This document shows, piece after piece, positions 15,176 to 23,363 of a stretch of DNA of 32,513 bases. The stretch lies in assembly GCA_024699235.1 (NCBI GenBank), contig JAILPY010000165.1:1-32513 (forward strand), given 5' to 3'. The DNA comes from Treponema sp. (GTDB taxonomy: Bacteria; Spirochaetota; Spirochaetia; Treponematales; Treponemataceae). The position numbers and the translations under genes are program-made. Below the pieces are notes generated by a model. That model ran no database searches, was not told the DNA's origin, and saw nothing but the letters and a program-made list of their open reading frames with translations. The first letter of the stretch is position 1, and the number at the start of each line of letters is the position of its first letter.

Positions 15176-15204
15176 TTTATATCGCATAAAATAATTATAG
15201 TCAA
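15176..15204 (-). promoter_or_regulatory. promoter of the leu leader and leuA
   Basis: Minus strand TTGACT (15199-15204), 17-nt spacer, TATAAA (15176-15181). The expected start is 15168-15169, at the leader-peptide ATG. Confidence 0.8.
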
Positions 15205-15274
15205 GTAAGACATAAAAATTCTCTGTCGAAAGCAAATCAATGCCCGTACAGACCAGACATTTAAATAAAATATC

Positions 15275-15303
15275 TTGCCTGTCATAATGTTATGCAGTAA
15301 AAT
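15275..15303 (+). promoter_or_regulatory. promoter of the DUF4197 gene (leaderless)
   Basis: TTGCCT (15275-15280), 17-nt spacer, TAAAAT (15298-15303). The -10 box ends 6 nt before the ATG at 15310. An alternative CATAAT (15283-15288) has a poorer -35; neither provides a Shine-Dalgarno. Confidence 0.6.
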
Positions 15304-15309
15304 AAATCC

Positions 15310-16056
15310 ATGAAAAATTTTACAAAAATCATTAGTAGCATTATGCTTTTTTTTACTATTCCAGTTATGGCAGAATCAAGCCTAAAGAAATCTATTACAA
15401 ATGATGATGCCGTACAGGGATTAAAAGAAGCCTTGGTAAAGGCGGCAACATCTTCATCTCAGATTCTTTCAAAAGAAGATGCCTATTACAAGAATCCTTT
15501 GTATTTTATTGACATGCCAAAAGATGCAGAAAACCTTATAAAGGTAGTTTCTAATATTCCAGGCGGAAAGGAAAAAATAGACGAAGTAGTCCTCAGATTA
15601 AACAGAACAGCTGAATCAGCAGCAAAGGAAATAATTCCAATTTTCAAGGAATCTGTCCTAAGCATGTCTTTTGACGATGCTTTTTCTCTTGTTGCAGGAA
15701 CAGATACCGCTGCCACAGAATATCTGAAAAAGACAACATACGAAAATCTTGTTTCATTATACAAGCCTAAGATTAATGACGTTCTAGACCAGAAAATTGT
15801 AGGTGAAAAATCAACTAGCGAAGCATGGACTTCTCTTGTTACTACTTATAACAAGGCAGGCGCAGCGTCAAATAAATTGGGATCGCTTTTTGGAAAAACT
15901 AAAGAAGTTACACCTGTAGAAACAGACTTGGCACAATATGCAACAGAAAAAGCCTTAGATGCTGTCTTTATACAAATGGGCGAAGAAGAAAAGAAAATCA
16001 GGGGAAACCCTGCAGCCTATGCATCCTCAATCATACAAAAGATTTTCTCAAAATAA
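15310..16056 (+). CDS. exported DUF4197-family protein
   Basis: A 248-residue protein with a signal peptide (MKNFTKIISSIMLFFTIPVMA, cleavage after the MA of PVMA) and a helical DUF4197 body. Recognisable family features are the QGLKEALVKAATSS start, the RLNRTAESAAKE segment, an FKESVLSMSFDDAFSLVAGTDTAATEYLK segment, and a C-terminal ALDAVFIQMGEEEKKIR followed by a stretch ending in IIQKIF. The family is found in many Gram-negative and spirochete genomes; its biochemical role is unknown. There is no lipobox, so a periplasmic location is likely. It is followed after 14 nt by the CHY zinc-finger gene and probably cotranscribed with it. Translation appears leaderless. Confidence 0.88.
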   Translation: MKNFTKIISSIMLFFTIPVMAESSLKKSITNDDAVQGLKEALVKAATSSSQILSKEDAYYKNPLYFIDMPKDAENLIKVVSNIPGGKEKIDEVVLRLNRTAESAAKEIIPIFKESVLSMSFDDAFSLVAGTDTAATEYLKKTTYENLVSLYKPKINDVLDQKIVGEKSTSEAWTSLVTTYNKAGAASNKLGSLFGKTKEVTPVETDLAQYATEKALDAVFIQMGEEEKKIRGNPAAYASSIIQKIFSK

Positions 16057-16070
16057 CTTCAGACTTCATT

Positions 16071-16424
16071 GTGGAAAAAGTACAGGCAGGCACATTAAAG
16101 ACTTCCAAAGGAATATATGGACGCATTATTGATGATGAAGGCAGGTGCGTCCATTATGGAAGCATCGCTGACATAATAGCAAACAGATGTTCAATATGCG
16201 GTAAGCTCTATGCCTGCTATAAATGTCATGATGAACTTGAAGACCATAAATTTGGGGCAGTCAGAGAGAACGAGGCAGATTCTGTAATGTGCGGAGTTTG
16301 CGGAACTCAGTTTTCATACATAACGTACAGCGGACTCTCAAAATGCCCTTCATGCGGATCGCTCTTTAATCCAAGATGTGCCCTGCATAAAAATTGTTAC
16401 GCAAAGCAGAGTAACTTACCTTAA
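16071..16424 (+). CDS. CHY-type zinc-finger protein
   Basis: A 117-residue protein with a dense Cys/His pattern: CSICGKLYACYKCHDELEDH, then CGVCGTQFSY, CPSCGSLFNPRC and HKNC. This matches the CHY zinc-finger domain, which binds several zinc ions. In yeast a relative (Hot13) acts in mitochondrial import; the bacterial role is not established. The reading frame opens with GTG 14 nt after the DUF4197 stop, and I see no Shine-Dalgarno, so translation may rely on coupling. Its 3' end overlaps the end of the convergent DUF4954 gene by 9 bp. Confidence 0.82.
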   Translation: MEKVQAGTLKTSKGIYGRIIDDEGRCVHYGSIADIIANRCSICGKLYACYKCHDELEDHKFGAVRENEADSVMCGVCGTQFSYITYSGLSKCPSCGSLFNPRCALHKNCYAKQSNLP

Positions 16425-18641
16425 ATTCCTAAACAGTTTTTCCAGAACAGCATTAAAGTCATCAGTAGAAGCTTTTAGAGTCTTAAGGAAACTGTTATCT
16501 TTAAGGGTACCAAGGACGGCATCTTTTTCTTCCTTGTTCCTAAATGTAATGGAACGGAAAAAGTCCTTAAAGTCCTTTTCTCGGGAAGAAATAGAAGATT
16601 CAAGCATATTCAGCGAAACGTAAGAAACATCCTTTGTAATATCAGAATAAACTTCACCTGTAAACTTATTCAACGGAAGCGTATAAAGCTGTTCAAGAAT
16701 ATACAGGGCATATCGGGCCTTGTCTTCTATATAGTTTTTCTGACATAAGTCATAGAATTCATGAACTTGCTGCCATGTGGAAATTTTACCGCTTTTTATG
16801 TCATTAAACAAATCATATATTCTTGCTTCAGGAATTACCTGTCCGCCAACATTAATCCACTTTGTATACAGTTCGTTCTTTTCAATAAGCTTTATGTCTT
16901 CTGCACAAAGTTCTTCTGTCTGGTGAATCAAGCCCCAGTCCATAAGAGTTTCTACGGCAAAATATTTTAATATCCTTCTGTATTCACGGTAAGCCTGAGC
17001 AGGCTTATATATGACAGCCCCATATTTTTTCTGACACCTGTCATCAGTAAGAAGGAACTGGGAATCTGGATTATGATGCAGATAATCCTTGGCAATCTGC
17101 CTTAGTTCGTCACCTTCAGAAACAGAACAAGCCCTATTACGGAAATCCTTTAAAATTTCAGGATTAGGATTATATGGAGTCATTTTTCCAATCATATCAT
17201 CCGGCAACTTTAAATAACGCTGCGTTAATTCAATTATGCGGGAAACAGCCTGAACGACTTCCTGAATCGTATCAGGAGCGAGCGGATTTGTTTCTATATG
17301 CTGAACTTTTACGATACGCTTATCACGCGATGCAAATTTATATTTGTTGCGTACAATTGCAAACATGTTGTACATAAACCAGTATGCAGGAATAATATGA
17401 ATGCAGTCTTCATTTTTACTCGTAGCAACAAGCGAAAACGGATAAGTAACATTCAGTTCATACTGATAGCTTCCTTTTGCAACAAGAACAAAAGAAGCAA
17501 ATTTAGAATCATATTTAAAGTCTGAACACAAGCCAGGCCAGAAACCTCTGCCAGCTATCATCTCTCCGTCTGGGGAACGGGAGTTATGATTTGAGCCTAT
17601 CGTAGCGGCAGAAGCTATGTTACTCTGCCCCATAACGGTTGATGCAATCAAGAATGAAGAATTATGATGCTGTTCATGAAAAGGATATATAAGATTGTTC
17701 AAAAGCTCACAGCATGAAACTGTAGAATTGTCACCAAGAATAGAGTTTAAAAGACGAGCCCCGTACTTTAAATGACAGTTACGGCCTATTATAAAGCGTA
17801 CGGCAACAGCCTGATAGAACACATGGCTGCCATATCCCATTATGCCGTTTACCATTTCTACGCCTTCGCCAATCTGGCTTGGTTCCTGTTCAGAAGACAG
17901 GACTGTAATGTTCTTTAGCTTAAAGGCGCCTTTTATATAAGCAAAGCTGCAGATATAAGCATCTTTTAGGAGAGTACAGTTCTTTATGACGACATCATCC
18001 TCTACAATTCCGACAGTATCATTCTTTCTGTCATTTCCTGCTTCTGTAAGCTCGACAAATTTATCCATAAGGGCAGAATCTTCCCTATACCTGGACCACA
18101 GATAGGCATCTGCAGGAATCATATCCTTAAAAGCCAGTACAGAACGGTTGCCGTTTTCATTACCCACGCCAATCCATATCCTGTTTTCTTCAGGCTCGCC
18201 TTCCTTTAGTATACCCTCGCCAAACTTCGAATGCTCTGTACAGCTCATTTCCTGTATGTTAAACAGCATTACCCTGTTGCCGATTTTGTAATTTGAAAGA
18301 TAGCTTACATTATGGACAACACAGTCGTCCCCTATTGTTACACCGTAAAGCACGGAACGGTAAATTCCAGTCCTTAATTCAAGATCATGATATTTAAGGG
18401 TAGCAGGACGTATAGTTCCAAGAACTACAAGTCCGTTAAATTCGCTCTGAACTACAAGTGTCGGATCAAATTCTCCTGGCTTATCGCTAACATAAACATT
18501 TTGCCAGTCTGGGTCGGAAGAAATGTTTCTATTTTGAATCAGTGTATATACTTCTGCAGGAGTAAGCTTTCTTTTTCCTTCTATGGAAATATTATAGTCA
18601 GTTATCTTTTTTTCTTTTGAAAGAATGGTTACCTGTGACAT
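16416..18641 (-). CDS. DUF4954 protein with a left-handed beta-helix region
   Basis: A 741-residue protein of the DUF4954 family, seen mainly in spirochetes and Bacteroidetes. The first ~340 residues show irregular hexapeptide-like turns (GVTIGDDCVVHNVSYLSNYKIGNRVMLF, VEDDVVIKNCTLLKDAYI, GRNCHLKYGARLLNSILGDNSTV), as in the beta-helices of sugar-nucleotide or acyl transferases. The C-terminal half is mostly helical. An acyl- or nucleotidyl-transferase-like role is only inference. There is no signal peptide. I chose the ATG at 18641 because the -10 box ends 7 nt before it; the ATG at 18650 lies within the -10 box. It is divergent from the M16 gene and converges on the CHY gene. Confidence 0.85.
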   Translation of the reverse strand: MSQVTILSKEKKITDYNISIEGKRKLTPAEVYTLIQNRNISSDPDWQNVYVSDKPGEFDPTLVVQSEFNGLVVLGTIRPATLKYHDLELRTGIYRSVLYGVTIGDDCVVHNVSYLSNYKIGNRVMLFNIQEMSCTEHSKFGEGILKEGEPEENRIWIGVGNENGNRSVLAFKDMIPADAYLWSRYREDSALMDKFVELTEAGNDRKNDTVGIVEDDVVIKNCTLLKDAYICSFAYIKGAFKLKNITVLSSEQEPSQIGEGVEMVNGIMGYGSHVFYQAVAVRFIIGRNCHLKYGARLLNSILGDNSTVSCCELLNNLIYPFHEQHHNSSFLIASTVMGQSNIASAATIGSNHNSRSPDGEMIAGRGFWPGLCSDFKYDSKFASFVLVAKGSYQYELNVTYPFSLVATSKNEDCIHIIPAYWFMYNMFAIVRNKYKFASRDKRIVKVQHIETNPLAPDTIQEVVQAVSRIIELTQRYLKLPDDMIGKMTPYNPNPEILKDFRNRACSVSEGDELRQIAKDYLHHNPDSQFLLTDDRCQKKYGAVIYKPAQAYREYRRILKYFAVETLMDWGLIHQTEELCAEDIKLIEKNELYTKWINVGGQVIPEARIYDLFNDIKSGKISTWQQVHEFYDLCQKNYIEDKARYALYILEQLYTLPLNKFTGEVYSDITKDVSYVSLNMLESSISSREKDFKDFFRSITFRNKEEKDAVLGTLKDNSFLKTLKASTDDFNAVLEKLFRNLR

Positions 18642-18648
18642 GGAGAGC

Positions 18649-18678
18649 ATTATACAATGCTTTTACACCCTTTTGCAA
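18649..18678 (-). promoter_or_regulatory. promoter of the DUF4954 gene (leaderless)
   Basis: Minus strand TTGCAA (18673-18678), 18-nt spacer, TATAAT (18649-18654), 7 nt before the ATG. Its -35 box is a palindrome also used by the divergent M16 promoter. Confidence 0.75.
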
Positions 18679-18699
18679 GTTTACTAAATATGCTATAGT
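18671..18699 (+). promoter_or_regulatory. promoter of the M16 gene (leaderless)
   Basis: TATAGT (18694-18699) ends 6 nt before the ATG at 18706. The -35 is TTTTGC (18671-18676, 17-nt spacer) or the overlapping TTGCAA (18673-18678, 15-nt spacer), on top of the -35 of the opposite promoter. Confidence 0.65.
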
Positions 18700-18705
18700 T
18701 TTATC

Positions 18706-21552
18706 ATGAAAAAGCATATCCTTAGCGTTATAATCTTTTACGCGCTGCTATTTATATATAAGGTAAATGCTCAGACAGAACCAAAAAATTTACATGCAAG
18801 CCAGCTAAAAAACGGAATGCACATATATATAAACCAAGTTCCTTCCTCTGCAATGATACACGTTGACTTTTTATGCAGGGCTGGTTACGGAGCGCAGGAT
18901 AATGCTAATGCCGGCTTTCTTGAACTTTATTCAAAGCTTTTCCTTTCTACTGCACAATCAGAGGAAGTCTTCAACTATGTGCCTGTATCATACAAGAGCA
19001 ATGCTGACAGAGTATTATATTCATGCGATGTGACGGCAGAACTGTTTGAGTCATACGTAAAGGCTTTTTCTAAATGCCTTACACAGCCTTATTTTTCAGA
19101 AGAAGACATTGTGCAAAACTACGAATCTATGAAAAAAAGGATTTCCACCTATCAAAACTCCGATGCAGGATTCATAAACAGCGCCATTGAATCAAAGGTT
19201 TCGCCTCAGACTCCCTGGAAGCAAAGCTTTGGTATCAACAGCGATACATTTTCTTCATATTCTCTGGAACAGGTAAAGTCTATACTTCTTTCAATACAGA
19301 AAAGCTATTACACTCCTGATAACTGTGCATTATTTATCACAGGAAACATAGAATGGAGTTCACTTAAGAAAATTGCACAGAAATATTTTTCGTCATGGAA
19401 TGGAAGATATACGGGAAGCCAATACAGGACTCAGAATCAAAAAAACAATCAAGACGGAGAAGAAAAAGTTCTTAATGAATATATTAATGTGCAAAAAAAA
19501 TACGTACTTACATCTCCTGATTTTTCTTCTGACATAACGCAGATTGCAGTTCAGTTTACAGACCTTACAAAAAACGAATGCCAGATTATTAATGAAATAT
19601 TTAATTCTGACGGTTCTCCTTATAAATACTTAATCCCAAAAGAACCTGCTCTGGCAGTACGCGGAAAGGAATACCTTTCATCTGCATGTACAAGCGAAGC
19701 TTCCGGGGCAAGGCTCATTCTTCAGGCCGTAATGGAAGAGCCTTATTCCATTATCAAAGACAAAAATCCTAAAAAAGTGACTCCTGCAGATCAGGCAGAT
19801 TTATTCGTACAGATTATAAAAGAAGCATGCCGGTCTGATCAGAAACTTTACGCGCAGGCTCAGAATTCATTGTATAAGACCTTTCTTGCACAAAGCGGAG
19901 CAAATCAAAAGCTTTTGCCCCTTATGGAAGATTTCTGGACGGCAAATCCATATATAATGCCAGAAAACCTATATAAAAGCATGATGAATGAAGGAAAAGA
20001 CCTTAAGGACTTAAGCATGGACACTATCATTTCTCATGCAACAAACGCACAGCCATTCGTCTTTATCATGACAAATGATGAAACTTATGATTCTAACAGG
20101 CAATCTTTTATTGACAAAGGCTTTGAGCTTATTACAAAAAAAGACGATGCCTGGTATAAAAACAATTCATATTCTATTTCTAACGAAGAAGTAAAAGAAG
20201 AAGAACCATCTACAGATGAACTGTTTTCAGATTCTTCTTATGCTAAATATTATGTAGACAACATAAGAACCATTTCTTCTGTAAAACTTAAAAACGGAAT
20301 TCCTATCACTACAAAAACTATAAAAGATTCACAGACTGTACTTACTTCCATTTCAATTGCAGGCGGAGAAATCCAAAGCCCGAAAAATCATAAAAAATTA
20401 AGGACTCTGCTTGTAAATACCAGTGCAGAACGCATTAATGCCGAACTGACAAAGCTTAGGTCAGAAGGAATATTTACAGGTAAAGTCAAAATTCTTTCAT
20501 GGACGACAGAAACTCATTCATACATAACTCTTGAATGCCAGAAAAATGAACTGAATGACGTTCTTACAGCAGCGATAAATGCACTTATATATGCAGAACT
20601 AGAACCTCTTACAATAGACCTTCTGATAGGTGATCAGAAATATCAATGGCGCAGGCAATCCGCAAGCCTATCTTTTCAGTTAAGGTCAAAGGCTATGGAA
20701 TATTTATATAAAGGAACGCCTTATGAATCCGTATATAACATAAAGCAAGACACTGAAATTCTTTCAAATACAAGTTTCCAGACTGTTCTGCTTTCTTATA
20801 CTCAGCTGCTGGATGCATCCCTGTATTCCATAGTTTTTACAGGCGATATAGATGTCAATACTGCAAGGCAGCATGCAGAATCAACATTTGGAATGCTAAA
20901 GCAGCAGAAGACAAGATCTCCTGTAAAAATACCTATTCCTAGGAAAGAAGCATCCGTATTATCTGTCCAGTTACAGCACAACTATACGTCACCGTTTTCT
21001 GCAGAATCTGCTCCTAAGGAATCTCCACTGCTTGTTCCTACGCAACAATTTAAGGATCCTATGCAATTATACTTTCCTTCCCCGTCTTCAGAATCTCAGA
21101 GAGAAATGTTTAATTCCGTTCTGTTTGAAATGGCAAAGCTTATGCAAGAAGACTTAGGAGAAGAATATCAATGCAGCACAGAGGGAGCAACTGCAATTGT
21201 TCAGGTAGGAAAAATAGAAGCAAGCGGACTTCTTAAAAAATCAAGTTTTATAAACGCATACACAAATGCCAGAAAAAAACTTATTTCTGAACTTTCTGAC
21301 GAAAGCACTTCTAACTTAAGGAAGGCAAGCATGCGTAATACATGGAGCTATAAAACATTAATAAATACTCAGACAAATGATGGAACTGCCAGACTAATTC
21401 AAAACAGCATTCTTAGTGGGGCAGCCCATTTATATCTTGAATCATTCCTGTTTGTTTCAAATGCCAGAAATACGGATTTCATTTCCATTGTAAATTCTTA
21501 TTTTCCAGAAACACCTCCATTACAGGTATTTTCATCAGATTCACAGGAATAA
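18706..21552 (+). CDS. exported M16-family peptidase homologue lacking the catalytic site
   Basis: A 948-residue protein with a signal peptide (about 1-22, cleavage after VNA) and two M16-like halves. The first begins ASQLKNGMHIYINQVPSSAMIHVDF; the second begins near residue 525 with SVKLKNGIPITTKTI. The M16 zinc motif HxxEH should stand in the AGFLEL segment, but it reads Gly70-Phe-Leu-Glu73-Leu74. Only the glutamate remains and both histidines are lost, so metalloprotease activity is unlikely. Non-catalytic M16 members usually act as partners of an active subunit or as peptide-binding chambers. No active M16 gene is adjacent. The location is periplasmic or outer-envelope. Leaderless start; a convergent neighbour lies 22 bp downstream. 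Confidence 0.85.
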   Translation: MKKHILSVIIFYALLFIYKVNAQTEPKNLHASQLKNGMHIYINQVPSSAMIHVDFLCRAGYGAQDNANAGFLELYSKLFLSTAQSEEVFNYVPVSYKSNADRVLYSCDVTAELFESYVKAFSKCLTQPYFSEEDIVQNYESMKKRISTYQNSDAGFINSAIESKVSPQTPWKQSFGINSDTFSSYSLEQVKSILLSIQKSYYTPDNCALFITGNIEWSSLKKIAQKYFSSWNGRYTGSQYRTQNQKNNQDGEEKVLNEYINVQKKYVLTSPDFSSDITQIAVQFTDLTKNECQIINEIFNSDGSPYKYLIPKEPALAVRGKEYLSSACTSEASGARLILQAVMEEPYSIIKDKNPKKVTPADQADLFVQIIKEACRSDQKLYAQAQNSLYKTFLAQSGANQKLLPLMEDFWTANPYIMPENLYKSMMNEGKDLKDLSMDTIISHATNAQPFVFIMTNDETYDSNRQSFIDKGFELITKKDDAWYKNNSYSISNEEVKEEEPSTDELFSDSSYAKYYVDNIRTISSVKLKNGIPITTKTIKDSQTVLTSISIAGGEIQSPKNHKKLRTLLVNTSAERINAELTKLRSEGIFTGKVKILSWTTETHSYITLECQKNELNDVLTAAINALIYAELEPLTIDLLIGDQKYQWRRQSASLSFQLRSKAMEYLYKGTPYESVYNIKQDTEILSNTSFQTVLLSYTQLLDASLYSIVFTGDIDVNTARQHAESTFGMLKQQKTRSPVKIPIPRKEASVLSVQLQHNYTSPFSAESAPKESPLLVPTQQFKDPMQLYFPSPSSESQREMFNSVLFEMAKLMQEDLGEEYQCSTEGATAIVQVGKIEASGLLKKSSFINAYTNARKKLISELSDESTSNLRKASMRNTWSYKTLINTQTNDGTARLIQNSILSGAAHLYLESFLFVSNARNTDFISIVNSYFPETPPLQVFSSDSQE

Positions 21553-21574
21553 ATGTTTTATATAAAGACATATC

Positions 21575-22213
21575 CTATGCATTGCAGTTTATAATGCCAG
21601 ACTGACTTACAACAAAATCCATCTTAACATCATGGACTTCGACAGGAACCGAAGTAACCAGCTGACAGTCAAAGCAAAATCCTATTGTATGCATAATGCA
21701 GTCATGAGATTCGGCATCTTCCTTTAGCTTCATAAGATAGGTATCATAATAGCCTCTTCCCCACCCCAAGCGGCTTCCATTTGCTGAAAAAGCACTTCCT
21801 GGAACAATTACCGTTATTTTCTTATTCTTAAAAGTCCTGCATGAAAACAAGGATCTCTTCAAAGGCTTAGGTTCCCATATATTCCACGAATTCTTAATGA
21901 ACTGTGAATAAAACAAAGTTTCTTCTGCAGCATCATGTACGCAAAAAAAATCCATATCCGGCAGGCCAGAAGGATTATTATGCTTACATCTTGGAAAGGC
22001 TACAGCTTTATGCTCATGCAGGGCAGCCGTCGCAATTCGGAAAGGATCTGCTTCATCTCCAACGGCCATATAACTCAATATGGCATCTGCCGATAAGAAC
22101 ATTTCTGACTTTAACACATGGAGACATGCTTTATGGGATGCAAAAAGCCTTTCCTGCTCAGGAATGGCACCCCTCAACATCTTTATTTTTTTTCGTAATT
22201 CTTTCTTTTGCAT
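21575..22213 (-). CDS. 5-formyltetrahydrofolate cyclo-ligase
   Basis: A 212-residue cytoplasmic enzyme that converts 5-formyl-THF to 5,10-methenyl-THF with ATP, returning a storage or dead-end folate to the one-carbon pool. It has the basic N-terminus (KKELRKKIKMLR) that binds ATP, the VPGSAFSANGSRLGWGRGYYDTYL motif (about 137-160) diagnostic of the family, and the usual C-terminal VPVEVHDVKMDFVVS segment. The length is typical. The ATG at 22213 has no evident Shine-Dalgarno. The gene is divergent from the HD-GYP gene (59-bp gap). Confidence 0.93.
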   Translation of the reverse strand: MQKKELRKKIKMLRGAIPEQERLFASHKACLHVLKSEMFLSADAILSYMAVGDEADPFRIATAALHEHKAVAFPRCKHNNPSGLPDMDFFCVHDAAEETLFYSQFIKNSWNIWEPKPLKRSLFSCRTFKNKKITVIVPGSAFSANGSRLGWGRGYYDTYLMKLKEDAESHDCIMHTIGFCFDCQLVTSVPVEVHDVKMDFVVSQSGIINCNA

Positions 22214-22223
22214 AATAAAATCA

Positions 22224-22252
22224 TTGCTAAAACATTAAATCAAGTTTAGAAT
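22224..22252 (+). promoter_or_regulatory. promoter of the HD-GYP gene
   Basis: TTGCTA (22224-22229), 17-nt spacer, TAGAAT (22247-22252). The short leader includes TTAGGAG before the ATG at 22273. Confidence 0.65.
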
Positions 22253-22272
22253 AATAAAGGTTAGGAGTAAAG

Positions 22273-23361
22273 ATGGCAATATATAAGCCAAAAATTCTTT
22301 TTTTTTATAGTACAGATATAAAAATCCCTTATTTGGAAAAATATGAGATTTTCTATGATATTATAAAAACAAATAATACTGACGAGGCTGTTCTACTGTC
22401 TTTTAAAGAACTGTCATCACTGTCAGCAATAATCATTGATGACAGTGATAATGAAAATATATTTGAAGTACTAAATAAATTTCATTCTATGGATATATTC
22501 AGAACAGTTCCGGGCATAATTATATCTGGAAACAAAGACTCAGAATATATTTCAAAAGCATTTGATTTTGGAATTTTTGACTATTTCAGTAAATCTTTAG
22601 ATTTTAACATTGCAAAGCAAAAAATATATAAAATCATAGAATTATTTAAAAACAAGAATCAGCTGGAACAGATTTTTAACCAGCAGATGCTTACAATCAG
22701 AACTCAAGAAGATGAACTAAAAGAAAACCAATGGAATATAATTGAAACTCTCGGCCAAGCCCTTGAAAGCCGCGACATTGAATCTGGAAATCACTGTTAC
22801 CGCATGAAAGAGATTGCAGAGACATTTGCAAAATACCTGTCATTAAAATATCCAAAATACATGATTACAGATGTTACCGTAAAGAATATTGCAAAGGTTA
22901 CGCCTCTTCATGACATTGGAAAAATTGCAATTCCTGACAGGATTTTATTAAAGCCAGAATCTGCTGGCCGACTTACAAATGATGAATTTGAAATCATGAA
23001 GACGCATACTATTGCAGGATGCCGACTTATTGATTCCATTCCAAATTTCAAGGAATCTTCACTATACAGATTCAGCTACAACATCTGCCGACATCACCAT
23101 GAACGATGGGACGGCAATGGCTACCCAGACAGACTTAAAGGTCCTGACATTCCTATTGAAGCCCAAATAGTTGCTCTGGCAGATGTTTTCGACGCTCTTT
23201 TATGCAAAAGAGTATACAAACCATCCTTTACTTTGGAAACTACAAAAAACATGATCCTTAACGGAGAATGCGGGGCATTTAACCCTGACTTAATAGAATG
23301 TCTGAAGAACTGTGCTGATGACATATATAAGAGAATATACGAAAACAAGAGCTTAGTATAA
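22273..23361 (+). CDS. HD-GYP cyclic-di-GMP phosphodiesterase with a degenerate receiver domain
   Basis: A 362-residue cytoplasmic protein. Residues 1-125 have the size and strand pattern of a response-regulator receiver (ILFFYSTD, SAIIIDDSD, VPGIIISGN, FDYFSKS). The acidic pair after strand 1 is missing, so phosphorylation is doubtful. A short helix links it to an HD-GYP domain with His213-Asp214 in PLHDIGKIAIPD, HHHERWDGNGYPDRLKG with Gly283-Tyr284-Pro285, and ADVFDAL. HD-GYP enzymes hydrolyse cyclic-di-GMP and lower its level, which affects motility and surface traits. The start follows TTAGGAG. Only 2 nt separate its stop from the dGTPase start, so the two are cotranscribed and probably translationally coupled. 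Confidence 0.92.
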   Translation: MAIYKPKILFFYSTDIKIPYLEKYEIFYDIIKTNNTDEAVLLSFKELSSLSAIIIDDSDNENIFEVLNKFHSMDIFRTVPGIIISGNKDSEYISKAFDFGIFDYFSKSLDFNIAKQKIYKIIELFKNKNQLEQIFNQQMLTIRTQEDELKENQWNIIETLGQALESRDIESGNHCYRMKEIAETFAKYLSLKYPKYMITDVTVKNIAKVTPLHDIGKIAIPDRILLKPESAGRLTNDEFEIMKTHTIAGCRLIDSIPNFKESSLYRFSYNICRHHHERWDGNGYPDRLKGPDIPIEAQIVALADVFDALLCKRVYKPSFTLETTKNMILNGECGAFNPDLIECLKNCADDIYKRIYENKSLV

Positions 23362-23363
23362 CT

